From Reclinomonas americana ATCC 50394 (Eukaryota; Jakobida; Jakobea; Jakobida), in contig PS015082.1 of the NCBI GenBank assembly GCA_048213135.1, positions 109,012-159,570 on the forward strand: a stretch of DNA of 50,559 bases. Direction: 5' to 3'. Positions 9,743 to 19,301 of this stretch are shown here, in pieces. The notes beneath the pieces are model-generated. The model did not search any database, was not told the origin of the DNA, and was given only the letters and a program-made list of their open reading frames with translations. Position 1 is the stretch's first letter, and each line of letters starts with the position of its first letter. Both the position numbers and the translations under genes were made by a program.

Positions 9743-12700
9743 ATGGCGAGTTTGATCTTGAATGATGTGCCTGTGGAGTTTCCCTTTCAGCCGTACCCGT
9801 GTCAGAGAGCGTATATGGAAAAGGTGTGTGGCAGAGAGAGAGAGATTGTGTGTCACAAATCACAAGAACGCCCTCACTTGTCTCTCTCTCTCACACTCTT
9901 GCTCACATACTCTCTCACACACACTCTTTCATTCGCACTCTCTCTCCCTTCCTCTCTCTCCCTCAGGTGATTCAAGCATTTGCACAAGAACGCACCGTTG
10001 GATTGTTCACCCATCTCTCTCACTCTTGCTCTCTGACACACACACTCTCTCTCGCAGTCAATCCTAACTCTCCACAGCAGTGGGAGTGTTCACCCATCTC
10101 TCTCTCTCTCGCACATTGTCTCTATCCCACACACTCTCTCTCGCTCATTCTCTCCTTCTCCCTCTCCCTCTCTCATTCCTTTCCCTTTCCCTCTCCGTCA
10201 AAATCCAAGCCCTTGAGCACCGCAAGAACACATTGTTGGATTGCTCATCTGTCTCTCTCTCTCTCCTTCTCTCTCTCTCTCTCTCTCCTTCTCTCATTCC
10301 TCTCTCTCTCCTTCTCTCATTCCTCTCTCTCCCTCCCCTCAGGTGATTCAAGCCCTTGAGCACCGCAAGAACGCACTGTTGGAGAGTCCCACTGGCACAG
10401 GCAAGACTCTGTGCCTGCTGTGCTCGACACTGGCTTGGCAGCAGCACGAGAAGGGCCGGCAACAGTGCGCTGTCCGTCTCAACCCGGACAGTGGTGCGCG
10501 CGCGTGCGATCACTCTCACCCTGACTCACTCGCATGGACTCACACGCGGCACAGAGTTTGACGCCGAGAGCGGTCCGCAGTCAGTGCGCGTGCCCAAGAT
10601 CATCTATGCGTCACGCACGCACAGTCAGCTGGCACAAGTGCAGCGTGAACTCAAGGCGACGAGCTATACGTTGCGTCTTTCTCGCGGCCAGTCGCAGTGT
10701 ACTTCTCCTCTTCCCTCATCTCTCCTGATCATCCCTCATCTCTTCTCTTGTGGCACGATTCACACTGTGCCGTTCATGTCGGTCTCCTCTTCTCCTTGCT
10801 TTGACATCGTCTCTCCTTTCCTCTGTCCTCTCTCCTCTCCTTTGCCTTTCTCAATTCTCTCTCAAGCTCGTTCTCCCACTCACTCTCTCTCTCTCTCTCT
10901 CCTACGGCGATCGCAGTGTGCTTCTCATCTTTTCTCTTGTGACACGATTCACACTGTGCTGTTCATGTCGGTCTCCTGAACTCCTGCCCTCTCCTCTTCT
11001 CCTCTTCTTTCCGCGTTTCTCTCCGTTGCTTCTCTCGATTCTCTCTCCTCCTCATCTCCTCTTCCTGTTCTTCTTCTTCTTCTTCTTCTTCTTCTTCTTC
11101 TTCTTCTTCTTCTTCTTCTTCTTCTTTCCTCTCCTTTGCTCCCTCTCACCTCTCTTCTCCTTTGCTCCCAGTCACCTCTCCTTTCCTATCGTCTCCTCGT
11201 CCTCCTTACCTCTCATCTTCTTCCGCTCTCTCATTTTTCTTTCTCTCCACCTCTTCTCACCCCTTCCCATTCCTTCCCCTCCCCTCTCCTGTGCGCGCAG
11301 CCCGCGTGTGGTCACACTGGCCTCTCGCGAGCAACTGTGCTGCCACAAGGAGGTCAGCGAGCTGCGCGGCAACGCTCAGAATGTAATGTGCCGTGCGCAC
11401 GTCGACAACAACCGCTGCTCGTACTACATCAATTACCGCGGTTCGTGCCTTCCCCCTCTTCCTCCTTGTCCCTTTTGCTGACAGTGCGATTGTGGCAAAG
11501 ACTACAAGCAATCCAACGGCGGCTGCTTCAAGAAGGGCGAGTTGGAGGAGATTGAGGACCTGTTGCAGACGGCCTCGCGCGAATCCGCCTGTCCATTCTA
11601 TCTCACCCGGTGTGCGCCACCACGTCTCCTTCTTCTCCTTCCTCGTGGGTCGAGCGACTGACGCGGTGGGAGGGAATCTACAGCGATGCGCACACGGAAG
11701 CCGATCTCATCCTCATGCCGTACAACTACCTGATCGACGGCACCATTCGTCGCCTCCTCAACATTGAGCTGAAGAATGCCATTATTGTGTGCGACGAGGC
11801 GCACAATTTGGAGGGGTGGGCCACGCAGAGTGCCTCGTTCGATTACAGTCAGGTCGACATTGCGGCGGGCGAAGCCGAGGTCGGTTGTCTGTGTGTCGCG
11901 AACCAGTGGGTCATTTGGTGTGATGATGCTCACCGTCTGTGCAGCTCGATCGGTGTATCCGCATTGTGCAGGCCAGCATCGATGGCAAGGGATTCAGCGA
12001 CGTCACCTACTCGGAGAACGACGCCAAAGTGTTGTGTCAGGCCAAGAGTTGCGTGGCGCAGGCGCAGTCGTGCACCACCCACAATGTGTGTTCACCTGCA
12101 TTGCGCAGAGATTCTTGGCCTACTGAGCAAGAGTCTGGCCAAGTTTCCGGTCGAGGCCGGCGAGGGCAAGGGCGTGACATTTGAGGGTGAGTCACTTAAA
12201 GGGGAAGAGTCGGCTCATTAGCGTCCACCTCATCAAGGAGCGAACAGGGCGCGAGATTTTTGACTTTATGGGCCACATTGGTATCCTGCCGGAGACTGTG
12301 CCAGTCATCAATGAGGCCATTGAGAAGGCCATTTCGATTCTGGTGGCCAACAGTTGCGCGTGTGTGCATGCATGCACATTCACCGTCTCTTCCATCACAT
12401 CTAATCCACGTGTTGCAGCCGGTGGCGATCAGTTTGCCAGTGCATCGGCCTCGAACCGGCGTGGTGGCAGTGCGTTGCACAAGTTTCGCGATGTGCTTGG
12501 CACGATCTTCTACGGTGGTGAGGCGGCATTGCGGTCGCTGTTCGACTTTAGTCTCTGTTATTTGTTGATGTCGAGTGCCGCAGACTCGCAGGATTTGGAA
12601 CGGGCGGACGCGTATCGTGTGCACGTTTGGCAAGACACACAAGCCGGTCGTGGAGCGGGCGGTCGTTTTGGTGCGGCCAACGGCGGAACCGGAGGTACAC

Positions 12701-15582
12701 GCTTCCTCCCGCCTTGTTTCGTTGTCATTTTACTCATGTGCGCGTATCCAGCACGCGTGCTGAGTTACTGGTGCTTCAACGCCGGCATGGCCATGCGTGA
12801 GATCGCCGCCGAGCAGGTCCACTCGTTCATTCTCACCAGTGGAACACTGTCGCCAATGGAGTCGTTTGCGTTCGAGTTGTCACTGTTGCGTCGCACAGCG
12901 TGAGAGTAGAAGATGTGCACGGTTGATTGTCTGACTGAACACACTCTTCTTTTGCATGTGCAGCGAGTTTCCGGTGCGCTTGGAGAACCCGCATGTGGTC
13001 GATTTGTCGCATGTCTGTGTGATGACGTTGGAGAAGGGACCGGGCGGTCGCACACTCAACTCGTCGTACCAGAATCGCGACCGACCCGAGTACAAGGACG
13101 AACTCGGGGCCACTATTCGTTGCGTGGGTGAAAATACGTGGATGCTGCGATGGCCACTTCCCTTTGCTCAGTCGGTGTGTGCAGGCAATGTTGCGCGGGT
13201 TGTGCCCGACGGTCTGCTCGTGTTCTTCCCGTCGTATGTGGTGATGCAAAAGTGCATCGAGTGGTGGAAACTCGTGTCACACGAGTCGCCGACCTCACTG
13301 TGGGATCAGCTCGGTCGCTACAAGCGAGTTGCGTCCTCGTGTGCTCCACGCAGGCGGTGCGGTGACGGTCGTGCCTGACACAGAGTTTCATGGTCGCCCA
13401 GTGTCTGGTCGAGCCACGCGACAGCTCACAGCTCAGTTCGGTGGTGGAGGAGTATCAGGGTTGTTGCAACAGCGGCCAGGGTGCAATTTTCTTTGCCGTC
13501 TGTCGAGTGCGTCTACTTGTCGTGAGTGCAGCTGCGACGAGTCGGTGATATTGACGTGATCGTGTGCAGGGCAAGGTTAGCGAGGGTGTCGACTTTGCCG
13601 ATGCCCACGGGCGTGCCGTCATTGTCACCGGTCTGCCGTTTCCGTCGCTCACGGACCCTCGAGTTGTGTATCAATGTTGGTCCTTTGTTGATTTCCCACT
13701 CTGTGCTCATTGCTTCCTCCTCGCAGATCAAGCTGAAGAAGGAGTATTTGGATCAGTTGAGCAGTCGTGGCCGCGGGCACTCCTTGACCGGCGAAGAGTG
13801 GTACACGCAGCAGGCGACGCGCGCGGTGAATCAGGCCATTGGTCGTGTCATTCGCCATCGCAACGACTACGGTGCCATTCTGTTGTGCGACGAACGGTAA
13901 GCGGCAGTCAGTGTGTGGCTGTGTCATGCATGCGCTCATTCTGCGTGTGTGTGAAGCTTTACTCAACCGCGACAACACAACTCGCTGTCGGCATGGTTGC
14001 GGCCGCTGGTCAAGCGCGAGACAGAATTCGGGCGTGCGAATTACGAGTTGACACAATTCTTTAAGCGCATGAAGGAGCTGGCGCCCGAGGGCGCTGCCAA
14101 GCCATCGCGCGCCGGTACGTCTACATTTTGTGGATGATAAGGGAAGAGCGTGCACCAATTCATGTAAGTGTGTGTGCGCGCAGACGACGGCGACGACGGC
14201 GGCGGTTCTTCGTCGTCGGCGGTTCCGCAGCTGCGCGCTGGTGTGCGAGCTTCTGGCCTCCGTCGTTCAACATCGCTGGCGGCGAAGAAACCCGTCGAGG
14301 ACAGTGTGCTCTCCGTGTACGATGCACCCACTGCGTCCGACACGCTGGCGCCACCGCCGCCAGCCACCACTGCCTCTTTGTCGGCTTCACAAGCGGAAGA
14401 CGAGCAGCGGCGACAGCAGGCGCGCGCACACGCCAAGGCCCATCGACAGTTGGTGGCGGCTGGCAATCCACCACCGTCACTAGTGGACGAGGTGAGTGCT
14501 GCGTGCGATTCCCCCCTTGTCCCTTGTTGCTTTCTAAAGCGCAAGCACCGCAACAGACATCAGCTGCTGCTCCACGACTCCCACCTCCTCCTCCTCCTCC
14601 TCCCCTGTCTGTGCTCTCTTCAACAACGACAACAACTGGAAGCATTGGAGCGGATGTCGGTGCACCAAAGGGGCGTGTGGCTCTCTTGGACGAGTCATTG
14701 GATGCGGAGCCGGACGCCGTGGACCTGGCAATGGCCGCCGCCGACGACCCTTTCGCCGATGAATTGCGTGACATGGGCGTCGTGCTGCCGCCGGCGCGTG
14801 TGGCACCATCAGCACCAGCTCCAGCTCCCCCAGTCTTGTCACGGTCCACCTCCTCTGGATCAGCCATGAGCTTCCCCGAATCGCCCGTGTTGTTTGGGCC
14901 GCGGTCACACATTCCCGCACCTCCTCCACCACCACCACCACCACCACCACCGCCACCACCACCACCTGTGCTGCAGATGCCTGTGCCGTCGGCATCGACG
15001 GCTGCAGCGGCTGCGCCACCACCACCACCCGTCAAGGGACCCGGTAGTGTGGCGGAGGGCTTCTTGGAACAAGTGCGGCGTGCGCTGACTGCGGCCGAGT
15101 ATCAGGGCTTCCGGCGGACGCTGAAGAACGTGCGTGAGACGTGCGTACAAAAGGACGCACAAGGGGCGCTGGCACCACAGAAGCGGGAGGCGCGTGCGCA
15201 GGCCTTTGAGGCGCTCTTCTCCGACATTATCAACCTGCTCTCCACGCCGGCATCGCGGCGGCCGCTGCTGCAGGGCTTCGAGTCGTTTGTTCCAGGCGGA
15301 CAGCTGCCACGATGGAGGCAAATGGTGGCGGAACGCGAGCGCCGGGATGCCGTGTCCATGCCGCCGTCACCAGCTGCTGCTGCCATTGATGTCGACGCCG
15401 AGGATGTCGTCATGGCGGCGCCGATGCCAGTGAATCCGGCGCTGGGTGCCGCGGGCGCAGGACGCGGTCTCGCCTCGCTCTCCTTTGCGTCGCCTGCCGT
15501 CAGCCCAGAAAAGTCCAAGAGGAAGCGAGCCGGCATCGACCTCGTCACTGGCATGCCCGTGTACAAGCGGCCGAAGCAATAA
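9743..15582 (+). CDS. RTEL1: RTEL1-type iron-sulfur DNA helicase
   Basis: About 20 exons give roughly 1,200 residues. Exon 1 (9743-9823) holds [16 protein letters not shown]. Exon 2 starts at 10343 and carries the Walker A motif [13 protein letters not shown]. Later blocks are [29 protein letters not shown], a cysteine-containing Fe-S region ending SACPFYLTR, the box [12 protein letters not shown] (DEAH), [53 protein letters not shown] and [20 protein letters not shown]. The order and spacing fit RTEL1, not XPD or FANCJ. After a disordered, polyproline-rich linker there is one harmonin-homology-like domain ([20 protein letters not shown] to [19 protein letters not shown]), as in RTEL1 C-termini, then a basic probable nuclear signal (KSKRKR). 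By family knowledge it unwinds D-loops and telomeric or G4 structures. The boundary near 11441-11505 is uncertain by a few codons. Confidence 0.93.
9824..10342 (+). repeat. RTEL1 intron 1 with degenerate copies of the exon 2 start
   Basis: The intron is nearly all CT-type microsatellite, with embedded copies of the next exon's first 35-50 bases. The true exon (10343) starts GTGATTCAAGCCCTTGAGCA. A copy at 9965-10015 keeps the CAG acceptor and GTGATTCAAGCATTTGCACA. A copy at 10199-10250 has AATCCAAGCCCTTGAGCACC followed by the same GCAAGAAC and TTGGA core. A shorter remnant lies near 10057-10100. Units are separated by CT tracts. Confidence 0.8.
10670..11300 (+). repeat. RTEL1 intron 3: duplicated segment and TTC tract
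   Basis: This 631-nt intron contains a duplicated segment: about 10741-10795 and 10921-10978 share ACGATTCACACTGTGC followed by GTTCATGTCGGTCTCCT. A pure TTC trinucleotide run lies at about 11066-11125. The rest is CT-rich. The donor is GTTGCGTC and the acceptor is CGCGCAG at 11300. Confidence 0.75.
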
Positions 15583-15967
15583 TGAATCACGAATATCTAC
15601 TAGATGTAATCAAGAGAAGAGGGCAGCTGCATGATCGTTCCGGTCAGGCTGTACGTGCTCCTCAGCTCTCTCGCACGTATTATTTCACGCTCCTCCTCCG
15701 TTGCATCCGCTTCTCTTCTCCTCGTCCCACTCGTCAGTAGTTGTTGTTTTGTTGGTCTCGCCGCGCGCGCGCTCTCTCTCTCTCTCACACACACACTCTC
15801 CATCCTGAGAAACTAATCGTGAAACTCCTTTTCTTATTCTTGAGGTTGTTGGATTTTTACAGCGATAACAATCAGTCATTGTGCTCGGAGTGTTCGGGAA
15901 AAAACGTACAAGGGGTAGTCGGCAGTTGCTGCCGGTGTTGGTGGCCGAGGCGCGGCGGCGCCGCGGG
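15583..15967. other. Convergent intergenic region RTEL1 / CFAP77
   Basis: Contains the two 3' UTRs. A CT-plus-CA dinucleotide tract lies at about 15770-15800. No gene is visible. Confidence 0.6.
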
Positions 15968-16562
15968 TTAGTAGTGCTCACCTTCGGCGCCGGCGCCACG
16001 GAAGCTCATGGTGCGTGGTGCCACGTCGGAGAAACGCTTCATCTTGAAGAGCGGACCGGGTGGGTTCAACAGGTGCGGGTCCAGCTGCTTGCGATTCTCG
16101 AGGCTGCGCAGAATGTTGGCCTTGGTGTCCGAGGGACGGAAGCGATCGCGCCGTGGTGATGTGCCGCTCAGGTCCAGCGCGGCCGTGGCGCGTCGGGGTG
16201 ATGTCTGAAAGAGGGAGAAGGAGGAGAAGGAGAAGAGTGAGTGAGTGAGAGAAGAGAGAGAGAGTTGAATGATCTAATACAGGCAAGTGAACCAATAGCG
16301 CAGGGAGAAAAGAGACGGGATGCATGAAGGAGAATTTGATGGAGCAACAGGCGGTGATAAAGAGGAAGGAGAAGAACAAGATACACAGACACGAGAGAGA
16401 GAGAGAGAATTTGGAAATCAAGACACCGCAGGGAGAAAAGAGCATAAGTAGCGTCATGCATGAAGGAGAATTTGATGGAGCAATAGGCGGTGATGAGAGG
16501 AAGGAGAAGAACACAAACACAGAGGCATCAGAGTCAATCCCACAAATAACAGAGGCAAGAAA

Positions 16563-16593
<31 letters not shown>

Positions 16594-18046
16594 AGAAGAG
16601 AGAAGAGAAGAGAGGAGAGAGCAAGAGAGAAGAGAATAGAGAGAGAGAGAGAGAGAGAGAGAGTTGGCTGATCTGATGAGAAGAGGCACGTGAACCAGCA
16701 CCACGGGAGAAAAGAGCATAAGAAGGCGTGATGAATGAAGGAGAAGTTGATGCGGCAACAAATACATAGACACCAAAGAAACAAACTCACAAAAAGAACA
16801 GGGCAAGAGAGAGAAAGAGAGACGAGAGAGAGAGAGAGAAACACAGATACAGAAGCGTTTCAGCAGCGACAACCAACGCACCACCGGCGAGTTCACAGCC
16901 TTTTGCTGTGCTTGCAGCTGGCGCTGCTGCTCCAGCAGCCACTCGTACTGATACGAGCCGTGCACCACATCGTCAATGGGTGTCTGCGGGCGGTTCTTGA
17001 CGCCGAACGTGATGCCGGGAGGCGCGGCCGCCGAGCGCGCTGAGCCGCTGGAGCGCTTCTGCGGGATGCGCGTGCGGATATCGTGTGTGGTGATGAAGCG
17101 ATTGGCCTCGGCATTCGACGAGATGCCCTCCTTGACCAGACGCCGATTCAGCGCCTTGTAGTCCTTGACGGCCGACACGCGCGGTGGCAAGTGATCGTCG
17201 CTGCTGTCGCCCACTGTTGTCGCGCCGCCCCACTGCATGCTGTCCTTGACGCCGCCGGTGGAGACCTTTGGCGGATGGCCGTACGCAAAGCTCTCCGCCG
17301 GCAGATCGTGAATGGGGCGACGCGCGCGACCGACCTCCGACTCGATCAGCACGTAGTTGGCGTGGGAGTTCTGCACGACGCACAGCATGAGTGGGAGAGG
17401 AATAAGAGAGGGAAGGGGGAGAGGGAGAGAAGGAGAGGGAGAGAAGGAGAGGGAGAAGGAGAGGGAGAAGGAGAGGGAGAAGGAGAGGGAGAAGGAGAGA
17501 GAATGGCCTCACCTCGCCCTTGCTAATGGATCCGCCGCGTGCCGAGTCGACCAGTGCCGTCATGAGTGAGTGCATATCGATATCTGTGTTTGTTGCGCGA
17601 AAAGCGTGTGAGTGACTGCAGTTCGGCGGCGCTCACTCTCTCTTTCTTCATTGACTCACCCTCAATAGCAGCTTTGTGATTCACACGCTTGGCATGCTCC
17701 ACTGCACTGGTCACCTGCACACACATTGATATGAGTCGATCAACGACGCGTGCCTCTCTCTCTCTCTCTCTCTTTGTGTGACCTTTTCGAGTGCCTCCGC
17801 ATCCTGCTCCGGAGGAAACGTAAAGTTGGTGTGGCGACGCAGAAAGGCGCGCAGTTGCGTCCATATGCGCGCGGGTGTCTCGGTCAGGGTGACGCCCTGG
17901 AGAGCCTCGCGTGCGCCTGATATCAGAGAGAGTGAAAAGCGCGGTCAGCAGAGGACGACGTGCAGACACAGAGCGAGAGAGAAGGAGAGGGAACCTGCGG
18001 CGAGGAGGTTGATTCGTGTGCCACCACGCTTGGTTGTGCTTGCCAT
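15968..18046 (-). CDS. CFAP77: CFAP77-like cilia- and flagella-associated protein
   Basis: Six exons on the minus strand (18046-17995, 17916-17783, 17714-17660, 17583-17513, 17370-16882, 16204-15968) join in frame to 345 residues. The core carries CFAP77-type blocks: ESFAYGHPP, GGVKDSMQWGG, VSAVKDYKALNRRLVKEG, ANRFITTHDIRTRIP, PGITFGVKNRPQTPIDDVVH, YQYEWLLEQQRQ, and the tail GPLFKMKRFSDVAPRT. By family knowledge CFAP77 is a microtubule inner protein of the axonemal B-tubule. The first four exons add about 100 residues (RIWTQLRAFLRRHTNFTFPP; HSLMTALVDSARGGSISKGE) that I do not recall from the animal protein; the last part faintly resembles an EF-hand loop. The final intron is 677 nt and minisatellite-rich. 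The gene converges on RTEL1 with 385 bp between stops. Confidence 0.78.
16205..16881 (-). repeat. CFAP77 last intron with degenerate tandem repeat and GA/CT tracts
   Basis: On the plus strand three related copies are seen at about 16303-16400, 16428-16525 and 16700-16790. They share GGAGAAAAGAG, then GCATGAAGGAGAATTTGATG (third copy with changes), GAGCAA.AGGCGGTGAT and AGGAAGGAGAAGAACA. A flanking element, AAGTGAACCA or ACGTGAACCA preceded by GATCT.AT, recurs at about 16270 and 16670. Pure GA runs (CT in the sense direction) fill the remainder. Confidence 0.8.
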
Positions 18047-19301
18047 CGTGTGCTGTGTTGTGCTTGGCTCACTGGTGGTCGTTGGCAACGGCTGATGGGC
18101 GGTGGTGACACTCGGTGGATGCGGGCGGTGTCATTTATTGCTTTTGATATTCACAGCGGCACGTCTCGAACAGTTGTGCGTTTTCAATGTGTGGATGTGG
18201 TTGGAGAAGACTGCGTGTGGAATGCCTTCGGTCGTGAATTTCGGATTCGATGGGCAGCTGCGCAAAATGCATTGATATTGATTGATAACGGATCGTCTGT
18301 GCTTTTGTCGACTTGTGCACAAGGTCAACAGAAGAAGGGTAGACGACGGTGCTGCAAAGGAGCGGGCAGATGCATGTCATGCATTCATGCATGAGTTGCC
18401 AGTATTGCAGACGGGTCGAGTGCGCAGTTGCACAACACCAACTCTAGACAGCTGTTGCTTGTTTGTTGGTGAATGAATTGTTGTTGTTGTTCACCAGCAA
18501 CTCCAGCAACAGTTACCATCTTGATGACCGTGCTCAACCATATCCAAACACCAGTCATACGGAAGCGGTAGGTTTGTGAACTTCGAACAAGTCGACAACT
18601 GCAATATTCAACAGAAAGCGTGGTTGAACAACGAGCTTGACGAGCTTGCATACCACGCACGTACTCACACACCGTGTACACATGCGATCGTGCACGGTAC
18701 GTCACATCTTTGGGAAAGGGCCAGAGCCGAGTCGACTTTAGTCCAGTTCGAGACGCAGTACTGCCAATAGTGGATATCAGAGGCGTCACCTTGGTGCGCC
18801 GTGCATACATGCAACTGCAACGCGAGCGATCGATGGGTTAGAAAGTGGTGTATATATACAGGGGAGGCGAGCTCTCTTGCCATCAAAAAGACGCCAAACG
18901 ATTGTTGATTGTCCTCAAAATTTTGAAAACCAATCGGAATTGCAAAGCGTTATCGCTGTCTTTCTCTTCACGGTGAGCACTCACCACCAGCCCACTCTCA
19001 TATTTTTCTCCGTGTCTTTTTCTCTCTCTCTCTCTTCCTTGCTTTCCTTCTCTCTCACTCTTCCTCTTCACCGCATCTACCACGCTTGCGCATTCCCAGT
19101 GTTGGTTTTCCACATTCACATTGTGTGTTTTGATTTTTCGCGCGCTCTCTATTCATGAGCACACGCCCTATCCACAAACTGCATTGCTGTGCTTCTTGTC
19201 TCGTCCCCCCCACCCGCTCACACACGCAATGCGTGGCGCGGCACGCAGCCAACTCATCACTTGGTGTTCGAAATTCTTGTGTTGCGCGCGCAGGGACAAC
19301 A
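18047..19301. other. Intergenic region between CFAP77 and the secreted cysteine-rich gene
   Basis: About 1.25 kb, the longest ungapped spacer here. It has short open frames on both strands but none with a recognisable protein or clear splice pattern. It lacks the CT tracts of the introns until about 19010. The right end holds a TATA-like box and a probable 5' UTR intron for the gene at 19302: a GTGAGCACTC donor at about 18973 and an acceptor CGCGCGCAG just before GGACAACATGG. Confidence 0.5.
18850..18859 (+). promoter_or_regulatory. TATA-like box upstream of the secreted cysteine-rich gene
   Basis: GTATATATAC lies about 450 bp upstream of the start codon at 19302. If the intervening sequence holds a 5' UTR with one intron, transcription would start near 18880. 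No comparable TATA box was seen at the other gene starts. Confidence 0.45.

Noticed and set aside
9900-10340. Separate exons or a gene in the CT-rich intron after RTEL1 exon 1
   Set aside because: Open frames there encode only Ser/Leu repeats from the CT microsatellite, plus fragments of duplicated exon 2.
13128-13172. Reading RTEL1 straight through 13128-13172 as coding
   Set aside because: The segment is open, but removing it as a GTGGGT...CTCAG intron gives spacing closer to known RTEL1. Not certain.
18115-18395. Open frame in the CFAP77 upstream spacer
   Set aside because: Has some plausible composition but no recognisable family, no clear start context and no supporting splice sites.
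18720-18790. Possible tRNA gene (GTTCGAGAC resembles a B box)
   Set aside because: No matching A box at the right distance and no acceptor-stem pairing could be found.
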